From Verrucomicrobiales bacterium (GTDB taxonomy: Bacteria > Verrucomicrobiota > Verrucomicrobiia > Limisphaerales > UBA9464), in assembly GCA_005793375.1 (NCBI GenBank), contig SXSK01000158.1:1-37017 (forward strand): a DNA stretch of 37,017 nucleotides, in the 5' to 3' direction. This document shows, one piece after another, positions 1 to 8,356 of this stretch. A model generated the notes under the pieces. That model was not told where the DNA came from, ran no database searches, and saw nothing but the letters and a program-made list of their open reading frames with translations. Numbering within the stretch: position 1 is the stretch's first letter; each line of letters starts with the position of its first letter. The translations under genes and the position numbers were made by a program.

Positions 1-483
1 AAAGCTCGCGCCGTCGGGCGCTTGGACACCCAGCACCTCCAGTTCGCCGCTTACCCCACCAACCTGAATCCAATCCCAAAAGTCATCGACTTACACCCTA
101 TTCCACTCCAAATCACCCACAGATTCTGCTGAAGAGCCGAGTTTAGGTTTATCGTCTGTTTGCTTTTTTCGTTGCGCCGTATCAATACGGTCTTCTCCAC
201 ACAAGCAGCGGGGATGCCAAGATGCCGAATTCCCCTCTGAAGGAGTGCAAATGTCGCACCCCTACAAAATTGCGTCCCATAAATATATCCCTGCCTAGAA
301 TACTCGCGACGAATTCAGTTAGATGACCAACTTTGATGTTAATAAATCCGACACTCTCTAGTGCGCTCCTTCTATGAGTCAAGTAACCCAATGGGGTGCT
401 CTGACTTGTTAAGTAAATCGTCGAGCGTAAACCTTGTCGACGCCCTGTGCCAACCCTTGCGACCCGTTGATTATCAACGCCAT
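1..483. other. Left-edge stretch with no supported gene
   Basis: I see no convincing complete gene here. The bases from about 220 to 420 are AT-richer than the rest of the window, and a 103-codon minus-strand reading (182-493) shows no recognisable motif and runs into the end of the next gene. A short minus-strand reading at about 1-90, containing WIQVGGVSGELEVLG, looks protein-like but has no start codon before an in-frame stop, so it may be a remnant or chance. A small inverted repeat CCGTAT/ATACGG lies at 177-190 beside a T run, but the T run is on the wrong side to terminate the minus-strand gene ending at 484. Confidence 0.4.
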
Positions 484-3336
484 TCAATGCCATTCAACCG
501 CGATTCGAAAGAAGCGTTGCTGTGATTGCGATCGGCCTAATCGAACCCGCATGTTGCGCTCCACGGATCGGGCATTTACCGATGCCATGTCTTCCCAAGC
601 GCCTGCGGTCAGGTCTGTTCGAGCCTGGAAGAAGTAGGCTCTGCCAGCCTCTGCGCGCCATTGCAGCCACACGTCACCGGTGGCTTCCAATTGCAATGCT
701 ATCCCGAGACGGCTCGTTGCATTTGCAGGGTCTGTGCCATCCAAATACTCCATCTCGTTGGAAACACTATCGCCGTCCGGATCGGTTTCACGGTCTGCCG
801 GGTCTTGTAGTGACAAACCATGCAATCGCTCCCAGTCATCGCTCATTCCATCGGAATCGAGGTCCATCTGATTCGTCAGCCCCGGGGTGTTCAGACGCAC
901 AAATGTGCTGATGGTCGATCCGCCATCTGGCAATCGACCTTCACTTTGACCCGGTTTCTGAGTGCCGAAAGTAACGCTATCCACCCATGTGCCCATTGGA
1001 TCCGCCAACCCAATGGATTCGCCTCGAGCGGACAATTGAAAGCCCACGTGATTGGGTCCCTTGTCCAACTGATTGTCGGCCTGAAATAGGGAATGACCCC
1101 GCGCCACAACGTAACTCCAAGCCGGAATCCGATGTTTCCGGGAATCCGAAAGGTCGTCAGTCAGATAAAATCCGGAGAGGTCTACCGGCCGATTGCCGGC
1201 GTTGTAGAGCTCGAACCAATCATCGCCATTGCTGGGATCGGCCATCCATTCATTGATCCACACATCGGTGGCATCCCCAAGTTCCGTCGCGATATTTATT
1301 TGCTCGGGTGAAGGCACTCCAAGTCGCCAACTGCCGGTTCCGTCTGGAATCCGCGCGATAGAATAATCTGGAGGCAACCACCCGCCGGCCCATTGATCGA
1401 TGATCCGATCGCTGCGATCGGCGCGGTCGAAGAGGTATACCGGTTCACCCAAGTGACCCAATCCGAAGGGGGCGATGAGGTGGGGCAGCCTGGGATCCAG
1501 GTGTCCTTCACGCTCGTCCACGCCATCATCGGGGACACACCATACCCGCAAAAACCCATGGGCTGCCATCTGTGTGCCGTTCGGAAACATGAATTTGTTT
1601 GGCTCGTCAATCGAATCGCTCAGCCGCATACCACTCAGGTCAAGCGCCGTATCGCTGGGGTTGTAAAGTTCTACCCAATCCGGGAAGCGCCCATCGGCCT
1701 CGCGCAATCCTCGGTTGTGGTTCAGAATCTCGTTCAAGACGACCGTTTCGGGTGTGCTTGAGTTCGAGATCCCAAAAGTTGGGTCTGCGAAGAAACGCAA
1801 ACCGTCCGCGCCTTGGGAACGACCCTGGGAGGTGTCCGAGTATTGGATCCCATAAGAAATGAAATCGATGAGGGATCCGGTGGTCCAGGCAGACCCCCCT
1901 CCGGGACTAGAAGACGTGTCGTAAAGCGCCAGAACTCCGGAATCAGACGCGAGTTGGAAATTCAAGTGATCCCCGCCCTGCCCGGCCTTGCCATCGGCTT
2001 GAAGAACAATCAGGCCATTACCCGGAATGAAACTCAGGGGTGCCATTCGATGTCCCCTGGCCAGTTGATCGGTCATTCCTGGCAAGAAGGCCACGGGATG
2101 ATCGCTAAACAGCAAGCCGCCCATGTCCACTGGCAGCCAGTGAGTATTCTGCACTTCGACCAAGTCATTCTGGAAACGTGCCCGGGGATTGGTCAACCAT
2201 TCTGACAAGCGCAGCCGACGTGGATCACCCGTCGAACGCGCCCGATTTGCCCTGCCAACCGTGGGTTCACACAACCGCCATACGGTTCGGTGAGCCTCCA
2301 CTGGATTGGATCTCGCCGCGTGCGAATCCGTCACCCGCCCGATGGTACTTCCAATGAGCTGTGGCCCAAACTGAACGGAATCCTGGACCAGGCCCATTGG
2401 GTCGAGGAGGAACACGGTGTCACCTTTGACCGACAACCCGAAACCCATGTAGAGACCAGGACGTTCCACCAGCGGATTGTCACTGAGAATTAGATGACTT
2501 CTCGGTGGCATCACTGTACCCGGTGGAAACACAAACCGCCGGGATTCGTTGGTCGAGGTAGTGAGGCGGTAGCCACTCAGATCAGCCGACAACTCCGACG
2601 AATTACGCAGTTCGATGGCATCCCACACATCCTTGGCGCCGGTTCTGGCCACGGCTTGAATCTCACTCAATTGCACCGTCTGCGATGGAGTCAGAACTGG
2701 GATCAAAGGATCCACCGTCCAGGCCCTCGACAAGGTTGCCACCGCGCGTTCGCCAAAGATGGGATCGTTTTGATAGCGCCCAGAATCTCGAAGCCCAATC
2801 ACCCCGACTTGATATGTTCCTGGCTTGAGTTCCCGGAGTGTGATGGGTGTATCGGACGGGATCTCAGCACTCCACTCACCGGCATTCAGTCGCCATCGAT
2901 ACCCAATGTAACCCGAGCCACGGGGCCATGGCTCCGATGGAATCCGATCTTCTGAATACAGCGGCCCAACACGGAGGGTTGCCGAGGTCGCTGAGGTCAA
3001 GGAAAGCGGTTCACCCTCGATCGTTAGTTGAGCGGGTAACACTCCGCCAGCGCCGCGACCGTCAGGCCCGAAACCCAACGCTATCGACCCAGGTCTCAGA
3101 GAAAACCAAGCCCAAAGCACCTGCGCCTCAGCCCATGAACGAAACTGTGTTTCAGCGACGGTTGGGACATGGAGCAATATCGGATCGCCCACAACATTTC
3201 CAACCCCTAAACCCTGCCATTCTATGGGCAAAATGTTCCGATTCCATGTGACGACCGACTTTTCCGGATCTGCGTTTCGAACCAACTGTTTCGCGTCCAC
3301 GATCACATTGTTTTCCAGATAAAAGCCTCTTGCCAA
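484..3336 (-). CDS. 3' part of a frameshifted giant LTD/CotH protein (LTD repeats and calcium-binding tail)
   Basis: This 950-codon reading is the C-terminal half of the gene that starts at 6664, not a separate gene. Its first residues (ARGFYLENNVIVDAK) continue the beta-helix of the upstream half if one base is removed from the seven-G run at 3344-3350. It carries repeated lamin-tail domains with the hallmark pattern of an NE start, an ELYN-type strand and an LSG turn: about residues 220-320, a weaker one at 370-510, one from about 530 (VVLNEI, WVELYN, LDLSG) and one from about 690 (VWINEW, WFELYN, VDLSG). An acidic thrombospondin-3/EF-hand-like stretch follows at about 825-870 (DLDSDGMSDD, DPDGDSVSNE), then a C-terminal domain ending in QQRFFRIAV, a common ending in this family. 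The role is probably extracellular or cell-surface; the substrate is unknown. On its own it would lack a signal peptide. Confidence 0.85.
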   Translation of the reverse strand: MARGFYLENNVIVDAKQLVRNADPEKSVVTWNRNILPIEWQGLGVGNVVGDPILLHVPTVAETQFRSWAEAQVLWAWFSLRPGSIALGFGPDGRGAGGVLPAQLTIEGEPLSLTSATSATLRVGPLYSEDRIPSEPWPRGSGYIGYRWRLNAGEWSAEIPSDTPITLRELKPGTYQVGVIGLRDSGRYQNDPIFGERAVATLSRAWTVDPLIPVLTPSQTVQLSEIQAVARTGAKDVWDAIELRNSSELSADLSGYRLTTSTNESRRFVFPPGTVMPPRSHLILSDNPLVERPGLYMGFGLSVKGDTVFLLDPMGLVQDSVQFGPQLIGSTIGRVTDSHAARSNPVEAHRTVWRLCEPTVGRANRARSTGDPRRLRLSEWLTNPRARFQNDLVEVQNTHWLPVDMGGLLFSDHPVAFLPGMTDQLARGHRMAPLSFIPGNGLIVLQADGKAGQGGDHLNFQLASDSGVLALYDTSSSPGGGSAWTTGSLIDFISYGIQYSDTSQGRSQGADGLRFFADPTFGISNSSTPETVVLNEILNHNRGLREADGRFPDWVELYNPSDTALDLSGMRLSDSIDEPNKFMFPNGTQMAAHGFLRVWCVPDDGVDEREGHLDPRLPHLIAPFGLGHLGEPVYLFDRADRSDRIIDQWAGGWLPPDYSIARIPDGTGSWRLGVPSPEQINIATELGDATDVWINEWMADPSNGDDWFELYNAGNRPVDLSGFYLTDDLSDSRKHRIPAWSYVVARGHSLFQADNQLDKGPNHVGFQLSARGESIGLADPMGTWVDSVTFGTQKPGQSEGRLPDGGSTISTFVRLNTPGLTNQMDLDSDGMSDDWERLHGLSLQDPADRETDPDGDSVSNEMEYLDGTDPANATSRLGIALQLEATGDVWLQWRAEAGRAYFFQARTDLTAGAWEDMASVNARSVERNMRVRLGRSQSQQRFFRIAVEWH

Positions 3337-6300
3337 CGATGTTGGGGGGGCCGTTAGTCGGAATATCCCTCACCTGGACCACTGCCGAATCCACATCCTC
3401 ACCACCGTCGTGCGTGATTCGAACAATGGTGTTGTTGAGCAACGTGAAAAAATTACCCTGCTTCGCGGTGGCCGCCTGATCGCAATCAAAGAATAGATTG
3501 CCAATCACCGTGACATTGGAGGTGCGCTCCCCGTCGCTTCCGCCCGAAACTGCACTGGAACTGTCCGGCGCGCCATTTCGGTGGGCGTGTAAGAAGATGT
3601 TTCCCTCGACCCAGGCATCTGTGCCGTCCAGATCCAAAATGTCGTCGGAGGACCCCGCGAAAACATTGTGCATCACGTGGAGGATTTCCTGGCCGCGTTC
3701 GCGGTTTCCGCCCGTAAAATCCACCACATCACTGTAACCCATGGGCGTGCCAAAGTAGCAGTGACGGATCACGCCGTGTCCTCCTGGCTTGATACCTTGA
3801 GTGCCGTGCACCGGTTCAAACACAGCGGTCGCCGATGGGAAGACGCAATGGCTGAGCACAAACGATGCTCCATCCAAATCCAGATACGGATGCGACGAGG
3901 TGCCAAACGTAGCGTGATCCAAAAACAAGGTTCCTCTCGAAATCTTGAGACAAGTTGTCGCGTTGCCTTCGAAATGAACCTGGCTCAACCGCGATTCAGG
4001 AGATCCAGACGACCCTTCAATGACGAGCCCATTCCAGTTGGATTCGCCACCCGGTTCACCCGTAAATTGGATGCGCCGTTCTGCAGTCCCCTCCGCCAAC
4101 AATCGACCGCCATCCGCGATCACCATTCTCGCATCGGGCGCGAAGTGGAGAACTGTTCCTGGCTGTATTGAAAGGGTTGTTCCTGCGCCTACGGTCAATG
4201 TTCCGACGATCCGATGCGGCCCCTCCGCTGCCAGGAGTAACCGGTCGGAGATCAATGTTCCCGACAATTCCTGAGATGTCCCACCCGTACGAATCACCGG
4301 TTGGCGCAATTCTTCGATTACCTGCCCCTGTGCATCCAACGCCTGGACCAGCACGGTGTTTAGGCCAGGAGCCAATGAAATGTCTTTCGCGGTCCAACGC
4401 GTCCGCCATTGGACATAGGGCGCGGGCTGACCATCGACACGGACACCAAAAGTCGTCGCGGCATCGGCACGGCCGGCGAGATTCAACGTGGAGCCTGAAG
4501 TCCAGTAAACGCCATTGGTGAACGTCAGTTCGCTGTTCGTCGCGCTCAAGTGTCTCGGGATCATTCGGTCCAGATTGAGCCGTCGCGCCTGAGCAAACTG
4601 CTTCATCGTCTGAATCTGCGGTGCCACGCCTAGCCCTCCCAACACCTCGTCGATGAATACATCCAATTCTCGAGCACTAAACGGCCCGTCCAAGAGCCGC
4701 TGCAAGGTCCGATAATAGACCGCGGTGAACTCTGGGTATTCCACAAATCGGGCCAGCCACGGATTGGCGCTCATCCGAAATAACCCAACGTTGGCGTCAA
4801 ACACGGAATCACCCAGACCCAGAATTGTGTCCAGATCATATGGAATCACACGGGCACGTGGATCCACGACACCGAAATAGAGAAAGTAATCATCGCCCTG
4901 GCCCGTCCCATTGCTGGCATTGGCGAGATTGGTTTCGCGATTGTCGACGATCGCCTCCAAGGCGAAATACAACATCCATTGGTCGACATCCACCACCTCT
5001 CGAATGGCCGACGCCCAGGCCGGTGTCGCCGCACCGGGACTACCGATGGTTTGGCAGAGTCGGATCACATCCGACCAGTCGTCTTCACTCTCGTTGGTGC
5101 GCTTGAAGTAATTCAAGCGATATGGCGCCGGTTTCTCTCCTTCATTATGCAAATCCGCGCCTCGCCCCGATTGGCGCATGCCTCGATAAGCATTTCCCCG
5201 ATCATCCACTGGAAACAGGCGCTTCACGTAATCGGAATCAATCACCTCGTTCGCCGCGTAGAATCCAAATGTTGGGGCTCCAGTTCGATCACTCAACGTG
5301 TCGCCGTTGACCCGAACCCGAACTGGACGAGCCGCCGCCGCTGCCAGCCCCGCCTTGCGATACAGCGCGCTTCCCAGCAGTTGAACGGGTGTGTATTGGC
5401 TGTTCAGATTGATCCTTGCCACCTCATTCCATCGATCGTCCTCTCGAAAATTGATACGAAAACTCTGGGGTTGCCTCTGCGAGGATCCATTTCCGCGGTT
5501 GCGAACGCCCACGGTGTACCGAACCGTGTCACCGCGTGGATCGCACGCCACAAATGTCGCATTGAACTGAGCCTGGCTCTGGGAGGATCGGCCGACATTG
5601 CGGTTAATGTCATTGAGAACGGCCCGATCCGCCGCCGTCATTATCAGCCGAAACAGCGGCAACGTCCCAGCCTGTCCCGGATCCGGCAGCGCGGCCTGGT
5701 CCACTTGATAGAGTGCATTCAGGTTCTGCTTGAGAACTCCTGCAACTAACGCCGGTGCGGGCCAAGAGCGCCGCCGCCCCTCCTCATCCGATGCTTCCAC
5801 GAAGAACTCCACCAGAGTTTTATTCGGCAGAGGCGGAATACGCGCTCCAAACCGTCCGTCGCCCGGTGATCGGTCGCCATGCAATCCGTCGTCCAACATG
5901 GGCTCCGCAACGAAGTTGGGAGTGCCGTCTACCCGCCAATACAATGTCGCGCGACTCACCGTGGTTTCGTCAAGGAACCGCGCGGTGACCAAGACGGGCT
6001 CATTCGTCCTTGGAACCAGAGGCGAGTGTCGCACATCGAGGATTAACGGGGCGATATTGTTGGTATATCTGGAATTGGGGGCACCTGGTGTACCATTGGT
6101 CCCAACACTGGACCTCCAGTTTTGTCCGTTGGATCCCGAAAGTCCGGGTTGCAACTGTTCCAAGGAAGCCCCAAAACCATCAGCGGCAGAAGACCATTGC
6201 CAACCCCGATGCCCGGAATCCAGCGGGCCAGGAATTCGATCGGCCCAATCCCCCTGATCGGCGTATTCCAAGCTCTGCACCAACTCGTCGTCTCCGCTTC

Positions 6301-6664
6301 GAAGCTCAATCTTCTGCCCTGAATTCGCCAGACTTCCCGTCCAGCCCGCTACCCAGTTAGTGACCTTCGTGTACCGGGCCTTAAAGGCCTCGGCGTCCGC
6401 AGCCACGACCAGAAACTCCCCGGCATTGAGTCGGGTGCCTGGGGGAATCTGAAAGCGGATTCCCGAGGTGAAGCGCCACCCGGACAGGTCCACGCCACTG
6501 GTTCCGGTATTGACCAGTTCGAGCCATTCGTCCCGATCATCTTCGGACGCCGGATGAAACATGAGTTCATTGATCTGGATGTTGGCCAGAAGGGCTCCAT
6601 TGCAAATCCAGCACGCCAAAAAAACCCATCGAGCTATTTGGAACCGATGACGACAACGATTCAA
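3152..6664 (-). CDS. 5' part of giant secreted LTD/CotH/beta-helix protein, frameshifted near its end
   Basis: The N-terminus is a signal peptide (basic MNRCRHRFQIAR, then a hydrophobic core ending near residue 27). A lamin-tail domain follows at about 28-150 (INELMFHP, EWLELVN, VDLSGWRF). The CotH kinase-like region spans about 335-700 (YRGMRQSGRGADLHNEG near 493-509, DQWMLYFALEAIVDNRE, and VIPYDLDTILGLGD near 607-618). About 850-1100 is a right-handed beta-helix of the kind that repairs or binds polysaccharide (NVTVIGNLFFDC, LLNNTIVR). The frame is sound down to the G run at 3344-3350; the last 60 or so residues are out of frame and stop at 3152. With one base removed, the gene continues in the 484-3336 reading, giving a protein of about 2060 residues. 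CotH domains are known as protein kinases in spore coats; here the substrate is unknown. It starts 29 bases after the small gene at 6694-6972 and may be cotranscribed with it. Confidence 0.88.
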   Translation of the reverse strand: MNRCRHRFQIARWVFLACWICNGALLANIQINELMFHPASEDDRDEWLELVNTGTSGVDLSGWRFTSGIRFQIPPGTRLNAGEFLVVAADAEAFKARYTKVTNWVAGWTGSLANSGQKIELRSGDDELVQSLEYADQGDWADRIPGPLDSGHRGWQWSSAADGFGASLEQLQPGLSGSNGQNWRSSVGTNGTPGAPNSRYTNNIAPLILDVRHSPLVPRTNEPVLVTARFLDETTVSRATLYWRVDGTPNFVAEPMLDDGLHGDRSPGDGRFGARIPPLPNKTLVEFFVEASDEEGRRRSWPAPALVAGVLKQNLNALYQVDQAALPDPGQAGTLPLFRLIMTAADRAVLNDINRNVGRSSQSQAQFNATFVACDPRGDTVRYTVGVRNRGNGSSQRQPQSFRINFREDDRWNEVARINLNSQYTPVQLLGSALYRKAGLAAAAARPVRVRVNGDTLSDRTGAPTFGFYAANEVIDSDYVKRLFPVDDRGNAYRGMRQSGRGADLHNEGEKPAPYRLNYFKRTNESEDDWSDVIRLCQTIGSPGAATPAWASAIREVVDVDQWMLYFALEAIVDNRETNLANASNGTGQGDDYFLYFGVVDPRARVIPYDLDTILGLGDSVFDANVGLFRMSANPWLARFVEYPEFTAVYYRTLQRLLDGPFSARELDVFIDEVLGGLGVAPQIQTMKQFAQARRLNLDRMIPRHLSATNSELTFTNGVYWTSGSTLNLAGRADAATTFGVRVDGQPAPYVQWRTRWTAKDISLAPGLNTVLVQALDAQGQVIEELRQPVIRTGGTSQELSGTLISDRLLLAAEGPHRIVGTLTVGAGTTLSIQPGTVLHFAPDARMVIADGGRLLAEGTAERRIQFTGEPGGESNWNGLVIEGSSGSPESRLSQVHFEGNATTCLKISRGTLFLDHATFGTSSHPYLDLDGASFVLSHCVFPSATAVFEPVHGTQGIKPGGHGVIRHCYFGTPMGYSDVVDFTGGNRERGQEILHVMHNVFAGSSDDILDLDGTDAWVEGNIFLHAHRNGAPDSSSAVSGGSDGERTSNVTVIGNLFFDCDQAATAKQGNFFTLLNNTIVRITHDGGEDVDSAVVQVRDIPTNGPPNIVGKRLLSGKQCDRGRETVGSKRRSGKVGRHMESEHFAHRMAGFRGWKCCGRSDIAPCPNRR
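3344..3350. other. Seven-G homopolymer where the reading frame shifts
   Basis: On the coding (minus) strand this is a run of seven C. Before it the protein reads DIPTNGPP in the frame of the upstream half. After it, the continuation TSLARGFYLENN lies in the other frame and needs one base fewer. A run like this is a frequent place for sequencing indels and also for polymerase or ribosome slippage, so the sequence alone cannot separate an assembly error from a real mutation. Confidence 0.85.
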
Positions 6665-6693
6665 CTCGACCTCCCAGCTGTGGCAATGAAGAT

Positions 6694-6972
6694 TCAGTTG
6701 TTGTTCGGCTCGTTCCGGCGGAGACCCACCTCGTGGGCGATGTCATCGAACTCTTCACGGCTGACCTCGTGCAGTTGTTTGCCACGTTTGGCGAGCTTTT
6801 CGTTAATCTTCACGGCCTTTTCGGTCATTTCAGCGTGCGTCTCCTTGGTTCCGCCGACCAGGGCGAAGTTAGGGCCTTTGGTCACCCGCTTATGTCCATC
6901 GGAGTCCAGGCCCACTCCCAAAATCAGTGCTCCAGGTTTGGCGGAGGCTTTTTTAGCAGGTGATTTCGCCAT
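6694..6972 (-). CDS. Small conserved basic protein, function unknown
   Basis: This is a 92-residue protein with a lysine/alanine-rich N-terminus (MAKSPAKKASAKPG) and a compact remainder with short motifs (LILGVGLDSDGHKRV, GPNFALVGGT) and an acidic/basic helical C-terminus (EEFDDIAHEVGL). It has no signal peptide, membrane segment or cysteine. The lysine-rich tail resembles those of nucleic-acid-associated proteins, but that is only a resemblance. I recognise its look from other Verrucomicrobiota genomes but cannot name a family. It ends 29 bases before the LTD/CotH gene and lies 74 bases beyond the end of gspF. The ATG at 6972 is the only reasonable start. Confidence 0.75.
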   Translation of the reverse strand: MAKSPAKKASAKPGALILGVGLDSDGHKRVTKGPNFALVGGTKETHAEMTEKAVKINEKLAKRGKQLHEVSREEFDDIAHEVGLRRNEPNNN

Positions 6973-7028
6973 GCACGTGCAACGTTATTGAGCTGGGGCC
7001 GGGGTGCAAGGGGAGATTCTTTTGGCCG

Positions 7029-7050
7029 GTAACGGTGTTGCAACCGTTAC
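7029..7050. repeat. Perfect inverted repeat overlapping the gspF stop codon
   Basis: GTAACGGT (7029-7036) and ACCGTTAC (7043-7050) form a perfect 8-bp stem with a 6-base loop. The right arm contains the gspF stop codon. In the gspF transcript it would fold directly at the end of the coding region, but no U run follows, so it is a weak intrinsic terminator at best. It could be an mRNA 3'-end stabiliser or a partial read-through control before the small gene at 6972. Confidence 0.5.
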
Positions 7051-8249
7051 TTGGAGCCCAGGGCGCTGGCCATGGTGAAGATGGGGAGTAGCAGCCCGAG
7101 TGCGAGAAAACCAATGCAACCGGCGACCACGCATAGAATTGCGGGTTCGATCAGACGCACGGCTTGGTCCACTTGCCGATTGGTGCGACGTTCAACGGTG
7201 TCGGCAATTTGCACCAAGACTTTGTCCAATTTGTTGGACTCCTCAGCGACGGTGATCATGGCGAGGATCTGATCGGGAATAAAGCCGCCGACGGAGAGTG
7301 GTTCAGAGAGCCGTTTGCCGTCGCGTACGGCCTCCGTGGCTTCGCTAATACGTTCCGACAGGATGCTGGAACCGGTCGCGTCTTTGCTGATCTTGAGAGC
7401 GTGCAAGAGGGGCACACCGTTGGCGAGCATGGTGCCGAGAATTCGGCAGAAGCGGGTAATCGCGAGAAGTCGCAAGGCAGTGCCTACAACGGGAATCTTT
7501 AGCTGCCATCGCTCGAGCTTGCGGCGCGAGGCCTCGCTTCTGAGGTTGGTCCAGAGAAAGGCGCCAACGCCGGCACCGCCAACGATCAACAAGTACCAAT
7601 AGCTGCGGACGATCTTACTGGCGCCGAACAGAATTTCTGAAGGCAGAGGTTTGGGTGCGTTGGCCAACATCGGTTCAAATTTTGGCACGAAGAAAATAAG
7701 GGCCGCGAGCATGACAAATGTACCCAAGCCTGTGAGCATGGCTGGATAGATCAAGGCGCCCATGACTTTGCTTCGCAACTCCTCAAATCGCTCCATGAAT
7801 CCCGACAGACTTCGGAGGACTTCTTCCAAAAACGCCGCGCGTTCACCTGCCTGAATCATGGCGGTGTGTAACGGCGGAAAGATTTCGGGATACTGTTTTA
7901 GTGTTTCCGTCAGTGATTTTCCGTCAGCAACGGCCGCTCGAATTTCCTTCAACAGATCGCGAAGGCCAGGCGATGGGGTGGACCGGATGAGCGAATCCAA
8001 AGCGCGCAGCAAGGGAACGCCTGAGCCGATGAGGTCTGCAAGTTGACCGTACAACGTGCCGAGGTCGCGTGTGCGGACCTTGGGCTTGACCGATTTGTCC
8101 TTGTTGGCCGACCCAAGCCCTTGGACGGAAACTGGGAACAGACGTTTTTCCTCCAACGAGCGCAACGCGCCAGCCTCGCTATCCGAATCCACCGTGCCCG
8201 TCATTCGGGCACCGGTTTCGTTGATCGCGATGTAGTGGAATTGTGGCAT
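7047..8249 (-). CDS. gspF: Type II secretion / type IV pilus inner-membrane platform protein (GspF/PilC family)
   Basis: This protein forms the inner-membrane platform that couples the cytoplasmic assembly ATPase to pseudopilus or pilus subunits. At 400 residues it is the usual length. A short N-terminal domain (about 1-45) resembles the start of PilC/GspF (FHYIAINETGARMTGTV). Two T2SSF repeats follow, at about 61-185 (LGTLYGQLADLIGSGVPLL) and about 262-385 (FCRILGTMLANGVPLLHAL). Predicted membrane segments are at about 162-188, 216-234 and 370-393. GERAAFLEEVL at about 135-145 is the family's conserved helix. It lies 107 bases downstream of the ATPase gene on the same strand, the standard E-F order. 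Secretion and pilus versions cannot be told apart from this pair alone. Confidence 0.93.
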   Translation of the reverse strand: MPQFHYIAINETGARMTGTVDSDSEAGALRSLEEKRLFPVSVQGLGSANKDKSVKPKVRTRDLGTLYGQLADLIGSGVPLLRALDSLIRSTPSPGLRDLLKEIRAAVADGKSLTETLKQYPEIFPPLHTAMIQAGERAAFLEEVLRSLSGFMERFEELRSKVMGALIYPAMLTGLGTFVMLAALIFFVPKFEPMLANAPKPLPSEILFGASKIVRSYWYLLIVGGAGVGAFLWTNLRSEASRRKLERWQLKIPVVGTALRLLAITRFCRILGTMLANGVPLLHALKISKDATGSSILSERISEATEAVRDGKRLSEPLSVGGFIPDQILAMITVAEESNKLDKVLVQIADTVERRTNRQVDQAVRLIEPAILCVVAGCIGFLALGLLLPIFTMASALGSK

Positions 8250-8356
8250 TGAGTCTTCTGCTTTTCAGAGGGGTTCTCTGGGATGGTTAATAACCGGTTG
8301 AGTCTAACCGTCCGGAGCACCCGTACTGTAACTGAAGGTCTGCTAACTTCCAGCCT

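Noticed and set aside
182-493. Minus-strand reading of 103 codons downstream of the LTD gene
   Set aside because: It has no recognisable motif, lies in AT-richer sequence and overlaps the end of a real gene.
4979-5749. Plus-strand reading of 256 codons inside the LTD/CotH gene
   Set aside because: It is antisense to a well-supported CotH region and has no family features.
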